Shown piece after piece: positions 16,061 through 24,159 of a DNA stretch of 64,000 nt (position 1 is its first letter; every line of letters begins with the position of its first letter). Location: positions 186,001-250,000 of the forward strand of contig CAWGCG010000004.1 of NCBI GenBank assembly GCA_963821025.1, written 5' to 3'. A program made the translations under genes and the position numbers. Origin of the DNA: WHSW01 sp963821025 (GTDB lineage Bacteria > Actinomycetota > Thermoleophilia > Solirubrobacterales > 70-9). The notes below the pieces were generated by a model. That model was not told the DNA's origin and searched no databases. It saw nothing but the letters and a program-made list of their open reading frames with translations.

Positions 16061-17133
16061 AGGTCGGGATCGTCGGCCTTCCGAACGCCGGCAAGTCGAC
16101 CCTGTTCAACGCCCTCACCCGCGCCGGCGCCGAGACCGGCGACTACGCCTTCACCACGATCGACCCCAACATGGCGATCGTCGCGGTCCCCGACGAACGC
16201 CTCGACCGCATCGCCGCGACGATCGGCTCGAGCGAGGTGGTCCCGGAGACGATCGAGTTCCAGGACATCGCCGGGCTGGTTCGCGGCGCATCCGCCGGCG
16301 AGGGGCTCGGCAACCAGTTCCTCGGCGCGATCCGCGAGGTCGACGCGATCTGCCACGTGGTTCGCTGCCATTCCAGCAGCGGCGTTCCCCACCCCGAGGG
16401 GCGCGTCGATCCGGTTGACGACATCGACCTGATCGAGACGGAGCTGCTCGCGGCCGACCTCGAGCAGGCCGAGCGGCGGCTCGATCGGGTCACCAAGCAG
16501 GCGCGCTCGGGCGACAGGCAGGCAATCGCCCAGCGCGACTGGCTCACCGAGGTGGTCGGCGCCCTCGGCGCCGGACGACCGGTCCGCGACGTCCCGGTGC
16601 CGGAATCGGCGGCAGAGGGGCCGCGGCGGCTGTTCGCGCTGACCTCGAAGCCGGTCCTCTACGTCGCCAATGTCGACGAGGGCGTCGACGAGGTGCCGGC
16701 GCCCGTGCTCGAGCGGGCGGCCCGTGCGGGTGCGGTCGCGGTCCCGATTTCGGCCCGGATCGAGTCCGAGCTGCGCGAGCTCGGTGACGAGGAGGAGGCG
16801 AGCGAGATGCGGGCCGAGCTCGGGATCTCCGAGTCGGGGCTGTCACTGCTGATCGGGGCGGCCTTTCGCCTCCTCGAGCTGATCGTCTTCTTCACCGCCG
16901 ACACCGGCAAGGAGGCGATGGCGCGCAGCGTCCGCCGGGGATCGACCGCCTGGGAGGCGGCGGGGAAGATCCACACCGAGATCCAGGATGCCTTCGTCCG
17001 TGCCGAGGTGGTCGGCTGGAAGGAGCTGGTCGAGGCGGGTGGCTACACGCCGGCGCGCGATCGCGGCCTGCTTCGCACCGAGGGTCGGACGTATGTGATG
17101 GCCGATGGCGATGTGCTTACGGTGAGGATCTGA
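16057..17133 (+). CDS. ychF: Redox-responsive ATPase/GTPase YchF
   Basis: A 358-residue Obg-family P-loop protein that binds ribosomes and prefers ATP. G1 is GLPNAGKST (residues 7-15), G2/G3 are YAFTTIDPN and QDIAGLVRGAS, and the altered G4 reads NVDE rather than NKxD, the YchF feature that shifts specificity to ATP. The C-terminal TGS-like domain (RGSTAWEAAGKIHTEIQDAFVRAEVV) is intact. The start is GTG 16057, overlapping the PAP2 stop. The family usually shows a near-invariant length around 360, which fits. Confidence 0.95.
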   Translation: MKVGIVGLPNAGKSTLFNALTRAGAETGDYAFTTIDPNMAIVAVPDERLDRIAATIGSSEVVPETIEFQDIAGLVRGASAGEGLGNQFLGAIREVDAICHVVRCHSSSGVPHPEGRVDPVDDIDLIETELLAADLEQAERRLDRVTKQARSGDRQAIAQRDWLTEVVGALGAGRPVRDVPVPESAAEGPRRLFALTSKPVLYVANVDEGVDEVPAPVLERAARAGAVAVPISARIESELRELGDEEEASEMRAELGISESGLSLLIGAAFRLLELIVFFTADTGKEAMARSVRRGSTAWEAAGKIHTEIQDAFVRAEVVGWKELVEAGGYTPARDRGLLRTEGRTYVMADGDVLTVRI

Positions 17134-17234
17134 ACCAGTGGTTGATGGTGATGGTTGTTAGTCGATGGTTGTTAGTTGTTAGTTCTTTAGTTCTTAGTTG
17201 CTAGGACTGCCAACAACTAATTACTAACCACTAA
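17134..17234. repeat. AT-rich TTAGTT-type repeat spacer between convergent genes
   Basis: About 100 bp with strikingly lower GC than its surroundings. The left part repeats GGTTGTTAGT, GTTGTTAG and TTCTTTAGTTCTTAG; the right part carries the complementary CAACAACTAATTACTAACC. One perfect stem is TTAGTTG with CAACTAA around about 13 bases, and looser pairings extend it. It lies between the 3' ends of ychF and the transglycosylase gene, so a two-way terminator or a slippage-generated repeat is plausible. Confidence 0.55.
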
Positions 17235-18737
17235 CTACTCCTTCAGCAACTCCTCCCCCAGCCTCGAAACCGTGACATGAATCGCCCCCGGCTCGACCGC
17301 GTAATCGATCAGCGCCTGCGCGCTGAGGCGGTCGAGCACGTACTGGAACGCCCGCGCCTGTCGCTTGGAGGCGTAGTCGCGACGGATGTCGAATGACCAC
17401 CCGGTCGTGTGCAGCGAGTACTCGGGGGTCGCCTCGGGGTTGGTGGCCACCAGCAGATCCTGGTATTCGCGGTCTCGAACCGCGCTCGTGACCAGCAACG
17501 GCGCCGGCTCGTTTGACTCGCGCAGGACCAGCCCCGCGATATAGGTGAGCGTCGCCAGCGCCTCCGGGCGCAGGGCGCGATAGAGCTCGGGCTCGGTCTC
17601 CAGCTCGGCCGCTAGCTCGCCGAGGTCTGGGTCCGGGATCCAGCCCAGCGCCGGGTCGAACGGCATCGGCACCAGGTCGCCTTCGGCGACCGCGTCCTCG
17701 ATCTCGCCGTGGTCCTCGAACACATCGGTCTCGCTCTCGGGATGGAAGACCTCCTCGAGCGTCGCCTTCGCGGTCGCCAACTCGGCGGTGCGCTCGAGCC
17801 GCTCGGGGTCCGTGCGCTGCAGGTCGAGGATCCGCTGCGAAGCCTCGATCTTCCACAGATAATCGGAGGACTCGTCGCCGAAGCCGGCGAGCATCCGGTA
17901 GGCGTCACGGTGGACGAAGGGCGAGGAATCGAAGTAGACCTGGGCGTAGGAGAGGCCGCGGGCGGAGATCACATCGGCGATCGGCTGATCGGGGCCGACC
18001 CCCGCGTAGGAGCGCAACACCCCTTCGAGGTTTCCGATCCCCATGTGGTAGGAGACCACGGCGAGGTCGCCGGCGCCGAAGACTCCCCGTGCGATCTCGA
18101 GGTAGCGGGCGGCTCCCTCGATCGCGGCCTCGGGGTCGAAGCGGGCGTCGATCGCCGCGCGCTCGGCTCGCAGGCGCTCGGCCTCGGCGGGGCTGTCGGC
18201 GCCGGCGATCCGCTTGGTCAACTCGATGCTCGCCGGGAGGTCGACGTTCATGTCGAGCAGGTCGGTCGCGGTCGAGGGGATGATCTGGGCGAGACCGGAG
18301 GCCGACTCGGGGGTCGGCCCTGCGATCACCTCCGGACGCCCGGCGCTCTCGAGGAAGATCAGCGCCTCGAGCGTCTCGGGATCGACCCCGTGGGCGACCG
18401 CGGCCCGCTCGATCTGCGGCCAAAACGTCTCCGTGCGCTTCGCCGTGGCGGAGACGCCTCCTGGGCTCATCTCATAGATCACGTGCGAGGCGCCGGTCGC
18501 AGCGCGCGCCTCGAATCGTGCCCGCCGCGCGGGCGCCCAGGCGAACGGATCAGCCTCGGGCGCGGCCGCGGCGCTCGCCTCGCGGGCGATCCTCGACACC
18601 CGTAGGTCGAGCGGCTCGCGCTCGCCCAACCCGAGCGCGATCGCCACAGCGGCGACCGCGCCGGCGGCGGCGCAGAGCAACAGCACGGCGCCCGCCGCGC
18701 GGACGAAGTAACCCCTGCCTCGTCCCTGGTCGTGCAC
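17235..18737 (-). CDS. Membrane-anchored lytic transglycosylase fused to M15-like peptidase domain
   Basis: A 500-residue cell-wall protein. A TM helix (about 13-36) anchors it outside. The SLT-type domain has catalytic Glu130 in LIFLESAGRP, then ASGLAQIIPSTA and VVSYHMGIGN. After a linker, the C-terminal part shows TSAVRDREYQ and SLHTTGWSFDI (Ser441, His443, Asp450) and a late IHVTV (His487), which looks like a VanY/M15 carboxypeptidase zinc site. It would cleave glycan strands and stem peptides in one polypeptide. GTG 18737 is chosen because upstream sequence overlaps the divergent phoD gene. The peptidase assignment is less certain than the transglycosylase. Confidence 0.82.
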   Translation of the reverse strand: MHDQGRGRGYFVRAAGAVLLLCAAAGAVAAVAIALGLGEREPLDLRVSRIAREASAAAAPEADPFAWAPARRARFEARAATGASHVIYEMSPGGVSATAKRTETFWPQIERAAVAHGVDPETLEALIFLESAGRPEVIAGPTPESASGLAQIIPSTATDLLDMNVDLPASIELTKRIAGADSPAEAERLRAERAAIDARFDPEAAIEGAARYLEIARGVFGAGDLAVVSYHMGIGNLEGVLRSYAGVGPDQPIADVISARGLSYAQVYFDSSPFVHRDAYRMLAGFGDESSDYLWKIEASQRILDLQRTDPERLERTAELATAKATLEEVFHPESETDVFEDHGEIEDAVAEGDLVPMPFDPALGWIPDPDLGELAAELETEPELYRALRPEALATLTYIAGLVLRESNEPAPLLVTSAVRDREYQDLLVATNPEATPEYSLHTTGWSFDIRRDYASKRQARAFQYVLDRLSAQALIDYAVEPGAIHVTVSRLGEELLKE

Positions 18738-18745
18738 GGACCGCC

Positions 18746-20419
18746 ATGTTAGGGTCCGCCGCAGTGGCAGCAGGCAAGCCAGCCCGTCTGATCGGGACCA
18801 CCCTCGCGTTGACCGCCTGCGTCGCGGCCGCGGCGGCACCGAGCGCGGCGGCCAAGGCCAAAGGGTTCAAGTACGGGGTCACCGCCGGCGACGTCACCTC
18901 GAGCTCGGCGATCCTCTGGGCGAAGGCAAAGAAGAGCGGCGCGGCGCTGATCCAGATCACCGACGGAGGTGGCTTCGGCCGCTGCGATCTCGCCGACGCC
19001 CCCGGCAAGCTCAAGGTCAAGGCTGCCAAGGGTCACGACTACACGGTGCAGAAGAAGGTCAAGGGACTCGACCCAGCGACCAACTACAGGTACCGCTTCT
19101 GCATGCAGGGCGGACGTAAGAGCGATCAGGGCAAGTTCGCCACCGCGCCTGACCCGAACAGCAAGAAGACCATCCGCTTCGGCTTCTCGGGAGACCAGGA
19201 CGCGCGCCCGGCGCCGGGCCAGACGGAGCCGTACTGGAACGATTTCGAGATCTGGGACACGATTCGCCAGCAGCGCAACGACTTCAACGTGCTCATGGGC
19301 GACACGATCTACTCCGACAGCGAGGTGCCCGGCTACGGGCTCGGCGACGTCGCCCTGACCAAGAAGCAGAAGTGGCAGGCCTACAAGACCAACCTCGGTC
19401 TAAAGCCGTGGGCGAAGGCCCGGGGATCGGCGGCCTACTACGCGCACTGGGACGACCACGAGTTCATCAACGACTTCTCCCGTGGCGCCGATGTCTTCCC
19501 ACTCGGCGGCGGCACGGTCAACACCGACGGCGAGCAGCTCTACAAGCGCGGGGTGAAGGCGTTCACGGACTACAACCCGGTCAAATACAGCGAGCAGAAG
19601 GGGATCTACCGGTCGGCCCGATGGGGCAAGAACCTCGAGCTCTTCTTCCTCGATGAACGCTCCTTCCGCTCCAACCCCGCGGACTACGGTGACGTCTGCA
19701 ACAACCCCGCCGGCAGCGGCAATCGCGACATCGCGCCGACCGCGCCGCAGAGCACTCGAAACACCTTCTCCGCCTTGCTCCCGGCACTGGCCGATCCGCC
19801 GCCGCCTGGCTGCGTCGAGCTGATCAACGACCCGAATCGCACCATGCTCGGTGCCGACCAGCTGGCGAGGTTCGAGCAGCAGATCGCGCGCTCGAAGGCG
19901 ACCTTCAAGGTGGTCATGAACGAGCTCCCGATCCAGCAGTACTACGCCGATCCCTACGACCGCTGGGAGGGCTATGAGGCCGAGCGCCAGGCGGTTCTCA
20001 GCTACCTGCAGCAGAATGTCGACAACGTCGTCTTCCTGACCGCCGACGTGCACGCGACCCTGGTCAACGACGCCCGGTTCAACACGCTCGGGCCCGGCGG
20101 GGTGCAGAACTCCGGCATCCTCGACGTGACCACCGGGCCGATCGCAACCGCCGATTTCTCGCTCGAGATCAGCGACACCGCGGACAACCCCGCCGCTGGC
20201 CCGCTGGTGCAGTCGGCCTTCCTCAAGCCCCAGCCGCCAAACGGAGTCGGGATGCAGTGCGCGTCGACCGACCAGTTCAGCTACGCGCAGGTGGCGGTCA
20301 GCAAGAGCCGGCTCACGGTCGACCTGCTCGATGCCGACGACGCACCGGTCCTCGACACCGGCGACACCTCGGCGCCCGGCGCGCAGCCCTGCGCGCAGGT
20401 CGTGATCCCGAAGCAGTAG
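18746..20419 (+). CDS. phoD: Secreted PhoD-family alkaline phosphatase
   Basis: A 557-residue exported phosphodiesterase/alkaline phosphatase. The signal peptide (KPARLIGTTLALTACVAAAAAP) precedes a PhoD N-terminal Fn3-like domain (FKYGVTAGDVTSSSAILWA). The metallophosphatase core follows: GFSGDQDA, NVLMGDTIYSD, HWDDHEFINDF and VFLTADVHATLV supply the metal ligands. It releases phosphate from extracellular phosphodiesters. ATG 18746 begins 8 bp from the divergent GTG; an alternative GTG at 18764 gives a cleaner signal peptide. The next gene starts 7 bp downstream. Confidence 0.9.
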   Translation: MLGSAAVAAGKPARLIGTTLALTACVAAAAAPSAAAKAKGFKYGVTAGDVTSSSAILWAKAKKSGAALIQITDGGGFGRCDLADAPGKLKVKAAKGHDYTVQKKVKGLDPATNYRYRFCMQGGRKSDQGKFATAPDPNSKKTIRFGFSGDQDARPAPGQTEPYWNDFEIWDTIRQQRNDFNVLMGDTIYSDSEVPGYGLGDVALTKKQKWQAYKTNLGLKPWAKARGSAAYYAHWDDHEFINDFSRGADVFPLGGGTVNTDGEQLYKRGVKAFTDYNPVKYSEQKGIYRSARWGKNLELFFLDERSFRSNPADYGDVCNNPAGSGNRDIAPTAPQSTRNTFSALLPALADPPPPGCVELINDPNRTMLGADQLARFEQQIARSKATFKVVMNELPIQQYYADPYDRWEGYEAERQAVLSYLQQNVDNVVFLTADVHATLVNDARFNTLGPGGVQNSGILDVTTGPIATADFSLEISDTADNPAAGPLVQSAFLKPQPPNGVGMQCASTDQFSYAQVAVSKSRLTVDLLDADDAPVLDTGDTSAPGAQPCAQVVIPKQ

Positions 20420-20426
20420 CTCCGCG

Positions 20427-21413
20427 GTGCGGACCGAGGCTCGCTTTCCCGGCGTCGACGCCGGCGCCGGCCACTACGAGAGCTTCTACATCAAGGCGAC
20501 TCGCCCCGGCGGCGGTAAGGGCATATGGATCCGCCACACGGTCCACAAGCGTCCCGGCGAGCAGCTCAGCGGCTCGATCTGGTTCACGCTGTTCGACGCC
20601 GACGCGGCCGGGCCCCTGGCGACCAAGCTGACCGTCCCCGCCGCCGACGTCTCCGCCCCGTCCGGCGCTTACATCCAGGTCGACGGCGCGCGCCTGGGCC
20701 CGGGAACCGCGACCGGGGAGTTCGCCTCCGACGAGCTCGACGTCTCCTGGGAGCTCGAATACGAAGCCGAGGCACCAGCGCTGCACCACCTGCCCTACGA
20801 ATTCCTCTACCGGGCGCCGTTGCCGAAGACCAAGTTCCTCTCCCCGTGTCCGGATGCGCGCTACTCGGGAACGGTGACGGTCGACGGTGAGGAGCTGCGG
20901 GTCGACGCATGGCCCGGGATGATCGGCCACAACTGGGGCGCAGAGCACGCCGAGCGCTGGGTCTGGATCGAGGCGAACGAGCTCCAGGGCGGCTACGGCT
21001 ACTTCGACGCAGCTGTCGGCCGGATCAAGATCGGGCCGGCGACCACACCCTGGGTCGGCAACGCGATGCTGCGCCTCGACGGCGTCGAGCACCGCCTCGG
21101 CGGCTTCGACCGGATCCGCTCGACCAAGGTCGACGACGAGCCGACGGCGTGTGAGTTCGCGCTCTCGGGCAAGGAGATCAAGGTTCACGGACGCGTCTCG
21201 GCGCCCGCCCGCGACTTCGTCGCCTGGGTCTATGCAGACCCCAAGGGTCCCGAGCACAACACCCTCAACTGCTCGATCTCCGATCTCGAGCTTTGGGTCG
21301 AGCGCCGGGGCCGGCAGACGCTGCGCCTCGAGTCGGTCGGCGCCGCCGCCTATGAGATCGGCATGCGCGAGACCGATCACGGGATCACGGTGCAGCCCTA
21401 TCCCGACGGCTGA
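20427..21413 (+). CDS. Lipocalin-like AttH/CrtC (hydroxyneurosporene synthase-like) family protein
   Basis: A 328-residue soluble protein with no signal peptide. The pattern HYESFYIKATRPGGGKGIWIRHTVHK, a central DAWPGMIGHNWGAEHAERWVWIEAN block and beta-rich repeats match the AttH/carotenoid 1,2-hydratase fold, a double lipocalin-type barrel. Members hydrate carotenoids or are uncharacterised; no carotenoid genes are nearby, so the function is open. GTG 20427 follows the phoD stop by 7 bp and suggests co-transcription with the phosphatase. Confidence 0.65.
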   Translation: MRTEARFPGVDAGAGHYESFYIKATRPGGGKGIWIRHTVHKRPGEQLSGSIWFTLFDADAAGPLATKLTVPAADVSAPSGAYIQVDGARLGPGTATGEFASDELDVSWELEYEAEAPALHHLPYEFLYRAPLPKTKFLSPCPDARYSGTVTVDGEELRVDAWPGMIGHNWGAEHAERWVWIEANELQGGYGYFDAAVGRIKIGPATTPWVGNAMLRLDGVEHRLGGFDRIRSTKVDDEPTACEFALSGKEIKVHGRVSAPARDFVAWVYADPKGPEHNTLNCSISDLELWVERRGRQTLRLESVGAAAYEIGMRETDHGITVQPYPDG

Positions 21414-21450
21414 TCCAACCGTTCGGGCGCCGGACGTGCGTCTCGCCGAA

Positions 21451-21918
21451 TCAGGCGACGCTGAGGACCTCGAGCTGGCGGGCACCGCCCGGCGTCGCCA
21501 GCTCGACCTGCTGACCGGCCCTTGCGCCCAACAGCGCCTCGCCGATCGGGCTCTCGACCGAGAGCTTGCCGTCGGCGAGCGAGGCCTCCAGCTGGTGCAC
21601 GATGGTGACCTCGGCGACCTTGCCGGACTCGGCGTCTCGGTAGCTGACCCGCGAGCCGACCCCGATCGAGTCGCCGCCGGCGGACTCAGCCACCTCGGCG
21701 CCGGCGAGATGGTGCTCGAGCATCCTGATCCGCGCCTCGTTCATTCCCTGAGCCTCGCGGGCGGCGTGGTACTCGGCGTTCTCCTTCAGGTCACCGAACT
21801 CGCGGGCGCTCTTGATCGCAGCGACGATCTCCGGCCGCCGGACGACGCGCAGATGCTCGAGCTCGGCCTCGGCCTGGGCCTTGCCCTCCGGGCTGATCGT
21901 GTTCTTGGCGTCGGCCAC
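21451..21918 (-). CDS. greA: Transcription elongation factor GreA
   Basis: A 155-residue factor that stimulates transcript cleavage by backtracked RNA polymerase. The N-terminal coiled coil contains the acidic tip (REFGDLKENAEYHAAREAQ) with its catalytic Asp/Glu pair. The C-terminal FKBP-like domain ends with ESPIGEALLGARAGQQVEL. GTG 21918 gives the usual length (about 157); the open frame upstream is not family-like. The start is 45 bp from the divergent glycosyltransferase start. Confidence 0.93.
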   Translation of the reverse strand: MADAKNTISPEGKAQAEAELEHLRVVRRPEIVAAIKSAREFGDLKENAEYHAAREAQGMNEARIRMLEHHLAGAEVAESAGGDSIGVGSRVSYRDAESGKVAEVTIVHQLEASLADGKLSVESPIGEALLGARAGQQVELATPGGARQLEVLSVA

Positions 21919-21963
21919 GGCGGCTGACAGTACCCGAGGCGGGGCGACGATAATCGACGCGTT

Positions 21964-22989
21964 CTGCGGATCCTCTTCGTCACCCAGATGTGGCCGGGCC
22001 CGGCCGATCCCGACCTCGGGAGCTTCCTGGTCCCGGTCGTGCGCGAGCTCGAGGGGCTCGGCCACGAGGTCGACGTCGTCGCGATCGACCGCCGCGAGCA
22101 ACCGAGGACCAAGTACGCGCGGCTGAGCCGTACCGCGGTCGCGGCGGCGAGGCGAAAGCGCCCCGACGTCGTCTTCGCCCACATCCTCTTCCCGGCCGGC
22201 GCCGCGGGCGCGATGGCGTCGATCGCGGCCAGGGCGCCGCTGGTGGTGATGGCCCACGGCCAGGATGTCGCCAACCTCGGCCAGATGCGCGGGGTGACCG
22301 CCGCCACCCGCTGCGTGATCGCCCGCGCGAGCGGGTTGATCGCCAACTCGCGTTGGCTGGCGCAGCGTTTGGTCGAGCGAATCCCCGCGGCCGCCGCAAA
22401 GCTCGAGATCGCCAACTGCGGCGTCGACCTCGAGGCCTTCGTCGCGCGACCGGCCGCGCCGGCATGCGAGCGCCTCGACTGGGGCGGCGACGGCCCGTCC
22501 TTTCTCTGTGTCGGCTCGCTGATCGAGCGCAAGAATGTCGTCCGCCTCGCCGACGCCTTCGGCTCGCTCGGCGGCGGCCGGCTCGCCTTCGTCGGCGACG
22601 GGCCACTGCGCGGCGCGCTCGAGGGCCGCGACGGGGTGCGGATCACGGGCCGAGTCGCCCAATCGGCGGTGCCGGACTGGATCGCCGCCTGCGACGTCCT
22701 CTGCCAGCCGTCCTTGGTCGAGCCCTTCGGACAGGCGACGCTCGAGGCGATGGCGATGGAGCGCAGCGTGATCGCGACCGAGGTCGGTGGACCACCGGAG
22801 TTCGTCACCGCAGAGGCGGGCGTGCTGGTGGACCCCGCCGACCGCGAGGCGATCACCCGGGCGCTGGTCGATGCGGCGGAGCTGCCGTCGCCGAATCCGG
22901 CGGCCAGGGTCGCCGCCGCCGAGCACGACGTCCGCCGCCAGGCGGCGCGGATGGCAGCGGTGCTCGAGCGGGCGGTCAGTCGTGCTTGA
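21964..22989 (+). CDS. GT4-family glycosyltransferase
   Basis: A 341-residue GT-B glycosyltransferase. The C-terminal domain has FLCVGSLIERKNVVRL, a donor-binding PSLVEPFGQATLEAMA (the Glu-x7-Glu motif) and VGGPPEFV. N-terminal features are MWPGPADPDLGSF and VVMAHGQDV. The first ATG (21988) would remove the first beta strand; the codons before it read RILFVTQ after a CTG at 21964, the standard GT4 opening, so I extend the gene to CTG. Its stop overlaps the 3' end of the convergent SpoIID-like gene by 14 bp. Donor and acceptor are unknown. Confidence 0.85.
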   Translation: MRILFVTQMWPGPADPDLGSFLVPVVRELEGLGHEVDVVAIDRREQPRTKYARLSRTAVAAARRKRPDVVFAHILFPAGAAGAMASIAARAPLVVMAHGQDVANLGQMRGVTAATRCVIARASGLIANSRWLAQRLVERIPAAAAKLEIANCGVDLEAFVARPAAPACERLDWGGDGPSFLCVGSLIERKNVVRLADAFGSLGGGRLAFVGDGPLRGALEGRDGVRITGRVAQSAVPDWIAACDVLCQPSLVEPFGQATLEAMAMERSVIATEVGGPPEFVTAEAGVLVDPADREAITRALVDAAELPSPNPAARVAAAEHDVRRQAARMAAVLERAVSRA

Positions 22990-24058
22990 AGCGCGCCCAG
23001 GTCGAGCGCAGGCCGAGCCGGTTTCGCAGCGTGTCGCCGGTGACGTTGGTGGAGCCCGAGGAGCCGATCACGCGGGCCTGCACGATTCTCGGTGACTCGC
23101 CCCGCTCGGTGATCTCGATCCGCTGCAGTCGGCCGTCGAAGAGGCCCGAGAGCTTCGACTCGAAGGCGTCGTCGGAGTAGCGCTCGGTCCAGGAGTGCAC
23201 GGGGGAGGCGTCGTCGAAGGGGTCCGAGACCGACTTCAGATACGCCACCGGATTGCCGCCGGGGAAGCCGAACTCGGAGTTCTCGGTCTCGCCGCCGGAG
23301 GTGGAGAAGTAGTACGTGATCGCGATCCGCCCACGGTACGTGACCACCTGCTTCGCGGTCGCCTCGACCGCGTCGTTGGTGCGCTTGGTCTCGGCGGCCC
23401 TGCCCCCGTAGACCTGGCTGCGGGTGTCGTCATACTGGTCGAAGGGGCCGCCGCGATCGGTGGCGAGGCCGTAGGAGCGCGCCACCACCGCCTGGGCGCG
23501 CAGCGCCTCCCGCGGCCACGATGACGGCACCTCGCCGGGGACGACCCCCTTGACGTAGCCCTCGACCCCGAGCGCGTTGATCACCTGCAGCGCGCCGCCG
23601 TCGTTGCGAGCGACGAGGCTGCCGCGGTAGCGGCCGAAGCCGCCGACCGTGATCCCGGCGCCCGCCTTGCCCTCGCGACCGCAGGAGGCGAGCCGCTTGC
23701 CGCCGTCGCGGAGCACCACTCCGCCCCCGTCGGCCTCGAACGCATAGCGGCGGCCGGGTGCGAGCTTGCGACCGCACGCCCTGCCCGCGCCGGTGAAGCC
23801 GACCGAGCCCTCGCCCGAGCCGAGCAGCACCCGGACCTGGCCCCCGGCCTCGCCGACCTTGGTCTCGGTGTAGTAGTGGCCGAGGATCTGCCGGTAGTCA
23901 CGGCCGTGCTTGGCAAAGCCGTAGGCGCCGTATTGCGAGAGCCCGACCCCGTGGCCGAAGCCGTGACCGTTGACCGTCCACGAGCCGCTTGCCGTCGCCG
24001 GCGCGAGCAGCGCCGCGGCGGCGAGCAAAGTCATGGTTGTCCGCCTGATCGCATTCAT
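22976..24058 (-). CDS. Secreted SpoIID/LytB-domain protein
   Basis: A 360-residue exported protein with a cleavable signal peptide (IRRTTMTLLAAAALLAPATASG). An N-terminal GHGFGHGVGLSQYGAYGFAKHG motif precedes the SpoIID domain (VEGYVKGVVPGEVPSSWPREALRAQAVVARSYGLA), and TYYFSTSGGETENSE is the late conserved segment. SpoIID enzymes are peptidoglycan lytic transglycosylases acting on denuded strands; non-sporulating actinobacteria have related wall proteins. ATG 24058 is chosen over two upstream candidates because it starts right at the signal peptide. Confidence 0.87.
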   Translation of the reverse strand: MNAIRRTTMTLLAAAALLAPATASGSWTVNGHGFGHGVGLSQYGAYGFAKHGRDYRQILGHYYTETKVGEAGGQVRVLLGSGEGSVGFTGAGRACGRKLAPGRRYAFEADGGGVVLRDGGKRLASCGREGKAGAGITVGGFGRYRGSLVARNDGGALQVINALGVEGYVKGVVPGEVPSSWPREALRAQAVVARSYGLATDRGGPFDQYDDTRSQVYGGRAAETKRTNDAVEATAKQVVTYRGRIAITYYFSTSGGETENSEFGFPGGNPVAYLKSVSDPFDDASPVHSWTERYSDDAFESKLSGLFDGRLQRIEITERGESPRIVQARVIGSSGSTNVTGDTLRNRLGLRSTWARFKHD

Positions 24059-24159
24059 CGATCCCGGGTAATTCAACAGCGGGCGTGGGTCGGAGTCGCG
24101 CACAACTGCCTGCATCGGCCGACCTATACGCTGGAAGCGAGGCGAGCAAAGGAGCTGAA

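Noticed and set aside
17134..17234. CRISPR-like repeat array
   Set aside because: Units are short, degenerate and not separated by uniform unique spacers; no cas genes are nearby.
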